From Rotaria sordida (Eukaryota; Rotifera; Eurotatoria; Philodinida; Philodinidae), in the NCBI GenBank assembly GCA_905250125.1, contig CAJNOL010000363.1:84376-148375 (forward strand): a DNA stretch of 64,000 bases, written 5' to 3'. The translations under genes and the position numbers were made by a program. Below the pieces are notes generated by a model. The model was given only the letters and a program-made list of their open reading frames with translations, was not told where the DNA came from and searched no databases. This document shows positions 32,201-44,469 of the stretch, piece after piece; the first letter of the stretch is position 1; each line of letters opens with the position of its first letter.

Positions 32201-35200
32201 GAACGTGTAAAGAAATGTACGAGACCGTAACCACGGGAACGACGAAAAAAGTTGTTCCAAGTGAAATTGAAGATTATAGTTAAATATTCTATGGTGTTAA
32301 GTGAACAAATAAATTATTATCGAATCTTGAATTTGATTTATTAATGAAATAGATACATTTCATTTTTATTATATAGGTGTACCAAAAGCTGTAGCATCTC
32401 AATGTCTTGGTGGAATTTTCTTTTCAATATTTGCTGGTCAACCATTAATTGTTGTTATGACAACAGCACCTTTAACACTCTATGTAAAAGGTAAATAAAA
32501 ATTTTCATACAAAAAAATTTATATATTATTTTTTTGTAAAAAAAAAAATAGTTATCTATACATTATGTTATTGGTATGAACTTGATTTTCGTCAGACATA
32601 TGCATTAGTTGGTTTATGGAATTCATTTTTTCTTATATTATATTCAATATTTGGTGTATCAAAAATTATGAAATGGTCGACAAGGTAAATTAAATAAAAA
32701 AACTTTAATTTAATATATCTTTCTTCTTTTTTTCTGTGTTTAAAGATCAACAGAAGAAATCTTTGCTTTATTTGTTTCTATTGCATTTTTGGTTGATGCT
32801 AGTCGACATATTTATAAAAGTAAATTTTATTATATAATCAAATTTTATTTTTAGATTTGTTTTTTTTTTTTTTCTTCTAGATTTTTCACTTACATATTCA
32901 ACTGTTGCATGTGAACAACATGATGAATATTGGGAAAAATATGAAATTAATAAAAGTGCAATGATGAATTTAACCGGTGAATTTTTACAAAGTAAAATTA
33001 ATTAAAATAATTATATTCGAAACATAGAACTATGTCTTTGTTTTTTTTTAATGTAGAGCCATGTTTACGAGATTCTAGTCTACTTTATCTTTTATTAGCA
33101 CTTGGGACTGTATGGCTTGGTACATTTTTATATAAATTTAAACAAACACCATATTTAACATCAGCTAAACGTGAATTATTAACAGATTATGCATTACCAG
33201 TATCGGTTATAATTATGTCTTTGATTGGTAGTATACTTTTTAATCAAATAAATCGTAAGATAAAGAAAGATTTATTTTTAATTTATAATATTTTAAAAAT
33301 TTTTATTTTAGTTCCATCATTTACAATGGATTCTGGACATATTTTTGTTATGGTTAAATTTAAATCAATTAATATTAAACAAATAATTGGTACTGGAGTT
33401 TTAGGATTTTCATTATCTTTATTAATGTTTCTTGTATGTATTATATTTATTTAAATGAGATTATATTTAAAAATGAATTTTATTCTAGGATCAAAATATT
33501 GCAGGTGCAATTGTAAATTCTCCGGCGAATAAGTTTGTATAAATTTTAAAAAAAAATTAAATTTATAATAGAATATTATTAATGAAAAATTTTTATATAG
33601 ATTAAAAAAAGGTAAAGCTTTTCATGTTGATCTATTTGTTATAGCAATTCTTAATGGTTTGCTTTCATTATTTGGATTAACATGGATGCATGGTTAGTTA
33701 GTTAGATAATTTATTTATTTATTTTAATTGATTATTTTATGAATTTTTTCAATTTAAGGAGCTTTACCACTTTCTCCTTTACATGTTAAAGTACTTGCAG
33801 ATACAGAAGAACGTGTCGAACAAGGTCATATTCAATCAGTGTAAAAAAAAAAACTAATTTCATTTTCATAATATGAAAAATTTTTAATTGATATCATTTT
33901 GTAAATTTTATTTTTAGTATTGTTAAAGTACGTGAAACACGTTTAACAGCATTAATATCACATATATTCATTGGTATGTCATTATTAATGCGTCATGTAT
34001 TAAAAGGAATACCAATGCCAGTATTGGATGGTCTTTTTCTCTATTTGGCATTAACATCTCTTGATGGAAATCAATTTTTTGAAAGAGTTACACTCTTCTT
34101 TACTGAACAGGTAACAAAAATTTTGCAAAACTATTTTCGATCTACTCACAATGAAAGGTTTTAAGATGATTAAAAACTTTTGAGTTCATATTTTGTCTCA
34201 TAGTAGGAGACCTACAGATTAGAATAGTTCATGTTGATGTTAAGATTTAGTTGAGACATTGAATTTTTACTGAACTTTTTCTGTAAAATCCCATTGTCGA
34301 ATTTTGGCCTAAAAACTTTATTCAAATGAAAGTTTCTGTGAGACTAGCTTATGCATATCTCAGACACATACTCGATCAAAAACTTCTAAAATTTTATGTA
34401 TAAGCTAATCTCATTGTGATTTTCATTCGAGTGAAAAATTGGATTCGTACAGGGAAAATTTACTAAAAAGTCAATATCTCAGCTAGATTTTAACGTTAGC
34501 ACGAATCCTTTGAAGGGTATTCTAATCTATCGATTTCCTACGACTGGACACAATATAGGCTCAAAAGCTTTTAATTATCTGAGAGATCTTTCCTCGTCAG
34601 ATTATTGAGCATGTGTATTATCTTTTTCTCAAAAATGATTTTTAAGTACAATAATATCATCTTGATGATTTTGTTTCCTGGACAATTCGATCTGCTCTTT
34701 AACCTGGGCAGATCAAAAAAAAAAAAAACATTTCTTACTAGCTTTTGGTGAGAAAGTGATTTTTGATTGTACAACTGTCTTTTCTCTGCAACGAAAGAAA
34801 ATTACACTATTGAAAAAATAAATTTTCGACACTAAAATTGAGATATGTATCAGTGAAACAGATTTTTTAATAAAAAGACACTTCACGCAGATCGCAGGTA
34901 AACTAACGAGGGAACCTCTTCAGGTGTTAAATCGCTTTTGNNNNNNNNNNNNNNNNNNNNNNNNNNNNNNNNNNNNNNNNNNNNNNNNNNNNNNNNNNNN
35001 NNNNNNNNNNNNNNNNNNNNNNNNNNNNNNNNNNNNNNNNAGGGTCTATCTAATGACTATAGTCTCAAGCCAAAAGCGATTTAACACATGAAAAGGTTCC
35101 CTCGTAAGCAGAAGAACAGATGTTATTTTTTTTGCCAAATATATCATTCGATTCAGTTAACTCAGAGTTATCACACTTCCATAGACAGAAAAACATGCTC

Positions 35201-35522
35201 TTTCATATTGTACATAATTAAAAAAGCCTCTCAGATTTGTCATCTTATTGTGCTAGGTCTTTTCTATTATTATTTGATTTTTCTTCAGGCTGCTTATCCA
35301 CCTAATCATTATATACGTCAAGTACCACAACGTAAAATTCATTTATTTACATTCTTACAATTAATTCAACTTTCAATCTTATGTATTTTGGGATTTTCAC
35401 CAATACTTTATACTAAATTAATCTTACCAATATGGTTAGTTGCTATGGTTGCTTTTCGATATCGAATATTACCAAAAATAATTGCAACGAAATATTTACG
35501 AGCATTAGATCAACGATTATAG
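29254..35522 (+). CDS. SLC4A11: SLC4A11-type membrane transporter, 19 exons
   Basis: Nineteen exons with GT-AG borders sum to 2595 nt (864 residues; human SLC4A11 is 891): 29254-29404, 29878-29940, 30202-30242, 30322-30628, 30845-31170, 31233-31322, 31377-31473, 31522-31644, 32377-32490, 32552-32684, 32746-32819, 32881-32991, 33057-33254, 33312-33433, 33489-33532, 33601-33692, 33759-33840, 33918-34110, 35289-35522. The cytoplasmic N-domain includes SPMKEKGTKNFLETGRTFAT. The membrane domain includes YFACLLPSIAFG, GQPLIVVMTTAPL, GLWNSFFL, RSTEEIFALFVSI, LGTVWLG, SPLHVKVLA, VKVRETRLTAL and AYPPNHYIRQVPQRKIH, close to human SLC4A11 block by block. The family moves H+/OH-, NH3 or borate-linked ions across the plasma membrane; substrate cannot be read from sequence. 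The N-terminal 60 residues are divergent. The last intron (34111-35288) contains a 100-N gap and two palindromes, but coding continuity is unaffected. Confidence 0.95.
30695..30777. mobile_element. short MITE in SLC4A11 intron 4
   Basis: Imperfect inverted ends CTATTGTACAGTAGGAAACTG and the complement of CAGCTTCCTATTGTATAG bound about 83 bp. A related right end, TCCGCAGCTTCCTATATATAG, occurs in intron 8 near 31990-32010, so the family has at least two members in this gene. Confidence 0.6.
34160..34577. mobile_element. foldback element in SLC4A11 last intron
   Basis: The left arm (ATTAAAAACTTTTGAG near 34168) pairs with the inverted right arm (CTCAAAAGCTTTTAAT near 34560). Matching blocks inward include GATTAGAATA and GAGACATTGA/TCAATATCTC. 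The arms are about 170 bp and noticeably diverged. Confidence 0.65.
34896..35112. repeat. palindrome interrupted by a 100-N assembly gap
   Basis: Sequence left of the gap (AACGAGGGAACCTCTTCAGG with GTGTTAAATCGCTTTTG) is repeated inverted right of it (CAAAAGCGATTTAACAC, then AAAAGGTTCCCTCGT). The run of N is 34941-35040. The gap therefore sits in the loop of an inverted repeat, a structure that commonly breaks short-read assembly. The true length missing is unknown. Confidence 0.8.
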
Positions 35523-37774
35523 ATTTTATTTTATTTTTTCTCCTCAAACAAAAATATAACAAAATATTATTCGATTGAAGTATCTATTACAAAAAATTGT
35601 TCGTTAACAAAAAGATTTAGATGATGAACTCTAATATATCAGATTTTAACAAATTATTTTTTTGTTTTATGCATGTCTAAGTTTTATTGTAATGCGTAGG
35701 AGAATATTATTATTTTATTATCTTGTCTGATGAAAATTATCAACATTAATACAAAGATGATTTTGATATGACAAACACAAATGCATATCAGAATCATGTA
35801 AAATGAAAAAAATTTTTATAACTTATCTATCTGATATAAATATACAAATAAATGACAATGCAGGTCATCATAACGAAAAGAATCGTCAAAGATTTCGAAA
35901 TTGTCGACTTTATCTAAAGTCCGCTAGTGAATAGAAGGATTTTATTAGTGAATCAAAAGAACATCAACTTTATGTCATACTGATAGTATATCCAACTTTT
36001 TTATTTCTTAGCGGAACTTTATTTTTACTCAACGAACTTTACTATCATCATGCGTCAGTTTTCTCTTTTCAATAGATTATCATTATTTTTTGTAAGAGCA
36101 AAAAAAAAAGGGATATCAGTATGTAGGTAAAGTTAGCAGTATATTCGAGTTTTTTTTGCGTTCGGATTCGTTCGACGACTTGAGTTGAGCCTAGAAATGG
36201 TAGAGTTGAATATAGAATTTAAATCTGCATCGAATGATACTATTTTTAACTTGAGTCATCGGGCAAAAATAATGGATGAAGATGATAGTACAGTGTCATA
36301 GTCTCCGGCCCGATTTCTTCCTCACCCACTTTTTCTGTCCGATGATTCTAGTTAAAAATAGTCCCATTCGACGCAAATTTGAATTCTATATTCAACTCTA
36401 CTATTTCTAGGCTCAACTTAAGTCGTTGAACGAATCCGAACGGGAAATAATTTTGGAAAAACTCCTGAAAAAAGTAGTATTCGAGGTATAAATGAAGTAT
36501 TAGCTAGATGACCTTAGTCGAAAATAGCACTATTTGATGGAGAGTTAAATTTTTCATCTAACTCAAGCAACTAGAGAATTAATTCAGGTCGTAAAACAAA
36601 TCCGGACGCAAAATGCTTTAAATTTATTCAAATTTCTCTTATATTTATCTGAATGAATCAGTTCGTATGAAAAGAAAAATCCTTTATAGAACAGAAATAT
36701 GCACTGGTAGAATATTTATATTTTACTTTTTCTACAACTACTGATATACGTGATATTTCATTAGATATGCAAAGTCCCATATATTCTTAGCGAACTTTAG
36801 GTAAAGTGAACATTTTTTGGATCTTTGACATTGCTACTTTTTTGATGAATTAGACCATCAAGAATTGCTCATACTTCCCCAGCACTACTTCTACTCTCTT
36901 AGAGTTCGCTGCCTGGATCAGCTCAGAATCACACTATTAAAAGTGTATTTCTACACGATAGACCTCAATAATCACTGTAGTTATTTATTAAAACATTGTA
37001 AAAAGCTTATTATCATAGTGATCACAAGCTGAATATAATGTCGAGTAATTTTAATGTTTGAAAAAAACAAACAACATTAGAGATAAGTCGAATAACTTTA
37101 TTTGAACCAAAAAATTGACATGCATTCCTAGGTGGTACTCCAATTTCTTGAAGACTATTGTTTATTAATATAAATTTTCATAAGTAAAATGCCTGGTAAT
37201 AAATTTCAACGCATCAGATCGGTTACTATTTCCAATTACACAGTTAACATTATTTCACTTCATTAACACTTAAACCACTTAATGCAGCTGACAGTGCACT
37301 TAGCCTTATGTGTATATGAGAAATGTTATTGAATTGAATAAATGTTCTATTTTTATTTATTAGAGAAATGAAATATTCAAAACATTCACATAATAAAATT
37401 TCGTCAAGTATAAAATCCATTGATGAAAACTTTTCTTACATTATATCAGATTCAATCAAATTATCGAATTGAACATTTCATATATTATATTCAACATGAG
37501 TTAGTAGATTTATTTTTTAAATAAAACTCATATTAAACATACAGAGCAACTTTGATATGAAAAAAAAAAAGATACAGTTGTCAATAAATTTTTTTTCTCG
37601 ATTTGCTCTGATAAATAATAAACAAATTTGCTAATATGACAAAAAACAAAAAAAGGAACAATTTGGACGTTATGACAAAAATATAATAATAAAATATACA
37701 TGCATATGTTTTTAAAACGCAAAGTAAATAAATGTTTAATGTATATATATACAAAAATTTTGAAATTATTAATT
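35523..37774. other. intergenic region with an inverted-repeat element
   Basis: No gene was recognised. Positions 36150-36445 form a palindrome: GCGTTCGGATTCGTTC on the left pairs with GAACGAATCCGAACG on the right, and AGTTGAATATAGAATT pairs with AATTCTATATTCAACT. A third, diverged arm copy follows at about 36500-36615 (AAATCCGGACGCAAAA). The rest is AT-rich. Confidence 0.6.
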
Positions 37775-39515
37775 TTATTTAACAATAATTACTGGTGGTA
37801 ATTGACGATCTGGTAAAACTTGTTGATGAAGATATTCATATTGTCTACGTGTATCAGCAATCTTAAAATAGAATATTTCATTTAATATATCAAAAAAAAA
37901 ATCAATGAATTAGAATTTACTTGTTGTAAAATTGCTTTTTTTCTTTCTTCTAATTCATGTTTGACACGTTTAAGTTCATCAACTTCTTCCGATAAAAATT
38001 CAACACCAATTGCTTTTCGTTTTCGACAATTTTGTGCCGCAATCTATATATATATAATTTTATTCGGTGAGAAAAAAGAAAAAAAAAATATCGAAATACT
38101 TTATTTTTTCCACGACGACGAATATCTTTTATAATATGCATTTGTTGTGAAGTTAAATTTGTTAAACCTGCTAAATGACGATTATATTCTTCTGTACTTG
38201 ATTGAGTTATATCGTTTACAGTCAATGGAATATTAAATTGACGTAAAGCATCTTCATCTTGTTGTCGTTGATTATTTAAACGTGCATTTGTACGTTTTTG
38301 TATCATATGTGATATTGAATCGTCATCTGATTCATTCTAGATAATTATAAAAAATGAAAATATTTTATTTTCTTAAAATATAAATATATACTTTTTCTAA
38401 TTTTGTATCATCATATGATATTTCACTATAATTCTAAAATAAAAACAAAAGAAATGAATATTTCTGATTAAAAAATGATTACTACTTACTGAATATTCAT
38501 CATCGACTAAAATACTTAAAGGATTTATTAATGTTGATTCATTATTAGTAGTAATATTTTCATTGGATAATGGAATGATATTTGGTGATGATAATGATGA
38601 TGATGTTGTTGTTATTTCATTTGATGTATTCTCATTATTATCAATAAATTGATTTGGATTAGTAAACATTGTATTATCACTATTTTCGTTAAGATCTAAT
38701 AAATTTGAAAACCAATCTGAATCAGTTTGATCGTCAATAGTGTCAAAAAATGAAGTCGGAATATTATCAAGAATTAATTCACTATTGTCTGTTGTTGTGA
38801 TTGGTAAAGTTTGATGAGATGATGTTTCGATCTTAGATAAAAATTCTTCGATCCATTGCTATAATAAGAAAAAAAAAACATATACAAACATTTTTATAGT
38901 AAAAAAGTTATTTAATAAATAAATACAAAAAGACAAAGATAACGTACATCATTTGATGTAGGTGGTGAAGATGTGTTTGATATTAAAGTCGATTCACGAA
39001 AGATTTTCTCACCTGTAAATATAAAATGAAAAAGAACAGGTTATATAAATATTTAACTTCATGGACGATGATAACATTTGTTTGAGGTTTTTTTTGTCAG
39101 AAAGAAACATTCGTTTTCAAATTCATCTTAGACTGTTGACTATATCTTATTTTATGACTCAAAATGAATTAAAAAGTAGGTCATACACATAATATGCAAT
39201 AGAATTGAACAAAACTAATTGTTGAGAGAAAAAAAAAAGATTTTTAAATCAAACTTATTAAAACATACCAGTTTCAGGATCTATATCATAACTATTTTCA
39301 TCATCTGACATTGATGAATCATCTTCATTAGTTGTTAATTTTTTTCCAACATCTGTAAATTGTAATTCAGCTGAATAAACTGTAAAATCAATTGTTTTTT
39401 CTGTTGTATTAAAATCATTTATTGTTTCATCAATATCAATCCAATTCAATGGACGTACACCTAATTCATCTATATCAATAGTTAATAATCCGTCTTGTTC
39501 ATACAAAAAATCCAT
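37775..39515 (-). CDS. NFE2L (cnc): CNC-family bZIP transcription factor, NRF2/NFE2L-like
   Basis: Seven exons (39515-39269, 39012-38948, 38858-38490, 38433-38392, 38336-38100, 38043-37921, 37861-37775) total 1170 nt (389 residues). The C-terminal half has the CNC region with LTVNDITQSSTEEYNRHLAG, then the DNA-binding stretch IIKDIRRRGKNK followed by AAQNCRKRK, close to vertebrate NRF1/NRF2. A heptad-type zipper follows. An intron splits the basic region between GKNK and IAAQN. The N-terminus shows DIDELGVRP (residues 14-22), like the DLG degron of NRF2, and DPETGE (residues 79-84), the high-affinity KEAP1-binding ETGE motif, formed across the exon 1/2 junction. The middle is Asn/Thr/Ser-rich with acidic patches, as in activation domains. 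CNC factors pair with small Maf proteins on antioxidant response elements; KEAP1 control is inferred from the degrons. Confidence 0.93.
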
Positions 39516-41522
39516 TTTTTATAATAATTATAATAAAAAGAATGTTTTTATATGTGGCAATGCCAACAGCGTTGTTTTGATGTCTAAGAAAGAGAAAAAC
39601 ACATACAAATATTGGGGTAACCGAGGTAGAAAATAAAAAAGAACAGAACGAGAAAGAAAAAAAAATATTGTCCTCGTAGTTTGTCTGTGTAATTGTGGGG
39701 AAGAGAGAAAAGAAATAAGCAAGAAAAGAAAAAGACGCAGTTTATGTTCGTCATCGTACTTCCCGTAACTCTCGTACGGTCATGTCCTTTTTACCCCCTT
39801 TTTTTACGATCTTAAAAAGAAATAGTAATAACCATATGGTTGATTATTGCAATAGAACAAATAAAAAATACTCGATCGATCTTAAAAACAATTATACAAA
39901 TCTACATTTTTCTTTGTCTATATTCTAGTTAAAATAAGTATAAAATGAACTAGATTATTTATATTTTATATTAAATAAGAATTCTCTTCGTAAAATATTA
40001 TAATATTCATCAAGATCACTTTTTTTTTTGCATTGAAAACAAAAAGAAAAGGATGAATATTTATTTTGGTATGAAAGCAAGCCATAAAAATATCTCATGG
40101 AAATCGAATAAATGCTTTTTCTTTTTTTTTTCTTCTGTGGAATGTATGTTTGAAATCGAAACTCGAAAGTTAATTTTTCGTATAGAATCATCTCGAGAAT
40201 GAAGGCTTGGGAATTTAAACTATACTCGACTTTTCTATTACTCATCCAATGAACATTGTCTCGGTTGGAAAACAATTTAATATTTGAAGAGGTTTCTTTC
40301 CTGAGTCATTTCACATATTAGTGAATATAAAGATATTTTAATTAAATTTAATTCGTGTAATTTAATGAATTTTTGTAAATTGTTTGCTTAAGAATACATA
40401 ACAAATATTTATGCTCTGTCAATTGATATTATAGAAATAAAACACATGATTAATCTTATGTTTGAGCTTTGCCCATGCATTATATTTATTTCTACACTCT
40501 TCCAATTGAAAAGAATTCTTTTAAAATTTTGTATTATGATGAAAAACTGTTATAGTAACAAGAAACAAAATAATACAAATTGATAACCATAACTTTTTTT
40601 TTTAATAGAAAAATTAATCAAAATTATTTTTTAATTTCTATTCACTTAAAAACAAAAACTACCCTGGCTGAGAAATGGTGACTGTGTTCGACACATAACC
40701 ACAAGATACTGTAGTCATACTTCATTACTATCAGCTATGGAATGACAACCCTAGATAAATTACTAATGATTATTAGTCTCGGATCACCTGTCTAAGAACA
40801 TGCTGACTACCTTGTGACATACACCTATTCTTATGAATAGTATTTATATAGTTAGTATGTATGAAAAGCTCAATTACTTGAGCACAAGAACTTTGCATCA
40901 GGTTGGATTTCTATCCAGAACTACTTATATTATAAAATTATATTAACATCAACATAAATAAATACAATGGCTCACAGATTTTTCTAAACACTATTTATAG
41001 AACACACTTTTAAGGACATTAATATAGAACACACTTTTGAGGACATTGATAAAGAACGCATTTATAATATTCATGATTATTATAGCAATATGTAAATTTC
41101 CCATCAAACTTATTCTGATCTACAGATACGCAAAATATTCTCTGAACTTAATCCTATTTATCGATATCACGATTATTTCTTTTTCTATTGAGTAATATAC
41201 ATAGTGCATGCACTTTGTGAATATATAAATATACACATATTGGTCACGCCTATGCTTATTTTTATATATTGACTTCTAACATATGTACAATTTAATGTAG
41301 GTGTATAAGCAGGGTAAATGACTCACTGTCGTATTTCTTTTTTCGATTGTATATTTCTTCGATACCACAAATGTACAGATGTTTCCTATATGTTTAATGA
41401 TGATTGACTATTTATAATGTTTATCTAAAAAAAAAATCACTATCATATAAAAATCAGATTTAATTAATAAACATCAATCACAAAAAGAAAAAGAAGGAAT
41501 AAAATAATAAATGTTTAATAAA
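39516..41522. other. intergenic region, 5' flank of the CNC gene and 3' flank of COMMD10
   Basis: No gene was recognised in 2 kb. Positions 40148-40320 are a second copy of the repeat at 25672-25860. The rest is AT-rich with short tandem echoes, such as the AGAACACACTTTTRAGGACATT unit repeated at about 40999-41048. Confidence 0.55.
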
Positions 41523-42781
41523 TCATGTCATCAATGTATCTAATTGACTTTGAATTGATTCAAGCTAGAAAGATGAAAAAAGAAAAAAAAGTAATTTATG
41601 CTTGCAAAAAATTTTATTTATTTTACTTTTTCGAAAAATGCATAAAGTTCATCTTTATTAAATTCAGTTTGTATATTTTCAATTTGCTAAAACAAAAATA
41701 AGAAATATTAACTAGTTACAACATCTTTTATTTTTTGTTTTAATCAAGCAAAGATTGAAAAACTACATCACAAACATAGATTTGATTTTCAAAGTTGGAA
41801 TCTGTTGCTTTTTCAAAAGCTTTTTCGAATTCAAAATTTTCAAGTTTCTTATATCAGTTTTTAGAGGAGTCAAAGACGACTCAAACAATATCACTTTTAA
41901 AAGAAAATAAACACATCAAAATCAGCTAGAAATATGTAGTTTATTATTCATAGAATCCTTAATTCGAAATAGGAAAACATTTTTTTTATATTAACAAAAA
42001 TCATCAACATATATGTTTAAGATACTTTTTTTGTATATTTTAATTCTTACTTTTGTTTGTTCATTTTTAAGTTGAAATTCATAAATAGCAATTGGTCGTT
42101 TGACTTTACTCTTACTTCCTTGTGTTATACCTACATCTAATGTCCAGCGTATATCAGATAACTAGCAAAATAAAAATTCTATTGATAGTAAAGATTTAAA
42201 AAAAAGATAAGCTTCCTACTGAATGTGAAGCAATATGAGAAGTTTTTAAACGTTCAACAATCTCTTTTGCATTTGCTGACCATTGTTCAACAAATATTTT
42301 TGCCTTTAAAAATTAAATATAATTGATAAAAAATTTTTTCTTTTAAATAAAAACACACTTTATTTTCATCAAAATTTTGTTCATTTATTAAATCATTTTC
42401 AAGTATTTGTGGTTTTATTAAATGATAAGCTGATTGAAGAAACATATATTCAATTGATTCAATCATTTGTTTAATATTATCTATTGATAAACCAAAAGCA
42501 TTTTCTAATTTATTTAATTCATCTATTGTAAATATTGTTTCATTCTTAATTAAATAAAATAGTCAATAAAATAATTTAATAAACGAGAAAACAGTTTTTT
42601 TTACTTGTCGTCCTGTTTTTTCAGCAATACGTTGAACAAGTTTTTTAAATTTTGCTTCATCTAATGAATTTATATGTTGAATTGAAGTTTTTATTCTAAT
42701 GTACACACGTGAAAATAATTCAAATTAAATTAATAAATATAATTACTTTGAAGAACCATCCGAAAATATTGAACTAGACAT
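41523..42781 (-). CDS. COMMD10: COMM domain-containing protein 10
   Basis: Seven exons (42781-42747, 42695-42605, 42544-42359, 42303-42220, 42161-42051, 41686-41627, 41564-41523) give 609 nt, exactly 202 residues, the length of human COMMD10. The N-terminal helical half has INSLDEAKFKKLVQRIAEKTG and ESIEYMFLQSAYHLIKP, matching the human INAID...FPRLLTRI and ISFILEQAVYHNVKP. The COMM domain follows (LSDIRWTLDVGITQGSKSK, then PIAIYEFQL), and the C-terminus is YAFFEK-LESIQSQLDTL, matching human FYNKLETIQAQLDSL. COMMD proteins form the hetero-oligomeric ring of the Commander complex (with CCDC22/CCDC93 and retriever) that recycles endosomal membrane cargo. All borders are GT-AG. Confidence 0.93.
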
Positions 42782-43515
42782 TTTCTTTTGGTAAAGAGAT
42801 AATAAAAAAAAAATGTATGCGTCACATATATTATTATCATGAGTCATAACTAACCAATCCAAATAAGATTTTTCGAAAGAACATTGGAATGAAAGGATAT
42901 CTATCGACATGCAACAAGTACTCATTGTAGTATTTATTATCAATTTAATATTTCATCGTTCGACGTGAATGATATCAGAATATATTTTAACTATTAAAAG
43001 TGCCGCGAAAAATCGAAAAAAAATGTATTTCATATTGAAAAGCAATTAGAGCATGACGATTTTGTTAGAATTCATATATATTGTACAGCAGACAAATGAT
43101 ATAAGTTTTCAGAACATTATGAGTAGAGTCAAGAAATATTTTCTATTTCATCATATTGTCTTTAAGTTTACATAGAAAACATTGATTTTCATTATCATTT
43201 TCAACTAACGTGGAATAACTTTCTTGAAAAACGGAAAAAATGATTCGTACTGGTTAATTCTTCACTAATCCTTGTTAGTATTAGATATAAATATAGTTCC
43301 AGCATCTATTATAGTAATGATAGATAATGAATAATGAAAATATTGTTAGATTATTCATAAATCTCAAACTTGCAAGTTGAATTCAAGTATTGAATAGTTG
43401 GAACGTGAGAAGTTGAATTTTAAGTGTTTGACTATTCAACTTGTCAGTTCAAATATAGAAGTATTTAACTTTTCAACTTGTTTCACTGCAAAAACACGCA
43501 CATAAGGGTATCTCT

Positions 43516-43630
43516 GTGAAAGTGGATGCCACGAAAGCATATATACACGTAATCTTTCTCAATAAGGATACTACTGAAACATGCACAGGACATTTTCCTT
43601 GGTCTTTAATGGACAGTGGTAAAAATATGT
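43516..43630 (+). pseudogene. possible exon fragment interrupted by a palindromic element
   Basis: The stretch reads KVDATKAYIHVIFLNKDT and GHFPWSLMDSG, with coding-like composition, up to the boundary of the 43629-44469 element. I do not recognise it and could not find its continuation beyond the element. It may be a relic cut by the insertion. Confidence 0.25.
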
Positions 43631-44469
43631 ACTTAGAGCATTCCAAAATTAGTGAGAATGATACTTTAATATTACATAGTAAGTTTGATAAACCTTTCTT
43701 TCTATATAGAGTGATAGAAAAAATAATGCTCCATCTTTCTATGCTATTTGATCAATATTCAACTAATATTATAATAATAAAATTTCGATGAGAAATATTT
43801 TTGTGTAAAACTTAACTATAATATTAAATCATAACAGGATCTGTAATAATAGCAAAACTTTGTATTTTATATTTAAAGCCCTAAATACACTTTATTAAAA
43901 AAAACAGGATATATCACAAGATGCAGTGTGAAAAGCTGTATAATCTACAAAGTAAAGTTTATTTTATAGTATATTTCTTCTTTCCAAAAAAAAGAAAAAA
44001 ACCTATGCGACTAACCTTCAACGCCAAGAAGAAAAGAAATTATTCGCGTACCAAGAAAAACGACCTTCTTCGTAGCGTTAAAGATAAGTCGCATAGGTTT
44101 TTTTCTTTTTTTTGGAAAGAAGAAATATACTATAAAATAAACTTTACTTTGTAGATTGTACAGCTTTTCATACTGCATCTTGTGATATATCCTGTTTTTT
44201 TTAATAAAATGTTTTTAGGGATTTAAATATAAAATACAAAGTTTTGCTATTATTACAGATCCTGTTATGATCCAATATTATAGTTAAGTTTTACACAAAA
44301 ATATTTCTCGTCGAAATTTTATTATTATGATATTAGTTGAATATTGATCGAATAGCATAGAAAGATAGAGCATTATTTTTTCTATCACTCTATATAGAAA
44401 GAAAGGTTTATCAAACTTACTATGTAATATTAAAGTGTCACTCTCACTACCTTTGGAATGCCCTAAGTA
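43629..44469. mobile_element. large near-perfect palindrome (foldback MITE), about 400-bp arms
   Basis: Ends TACTTAGAGCATTCCAAA (43630) and the complement of TTTGGAATGCCCTAAGTA (to 44469) bound two arms that match almost base for base to a centre near 44050. An inner stem there has CCTATGCGACT opposite AGTCGCATAGG. TA occurs at each tip. Frames of 60-91 codons inside are mirrored on both strands and are not genes. The high arm identity suggests a relatively recent insertion or arm homogenisation. Confidence 0.85.

Noticed and set aside
34571..34774. 67-codon minus frame in the SLC4A11 intron
   Set aside because: It lies partly in foldback arm sequence and low-complexity A/T runs, with no splice or homology support.
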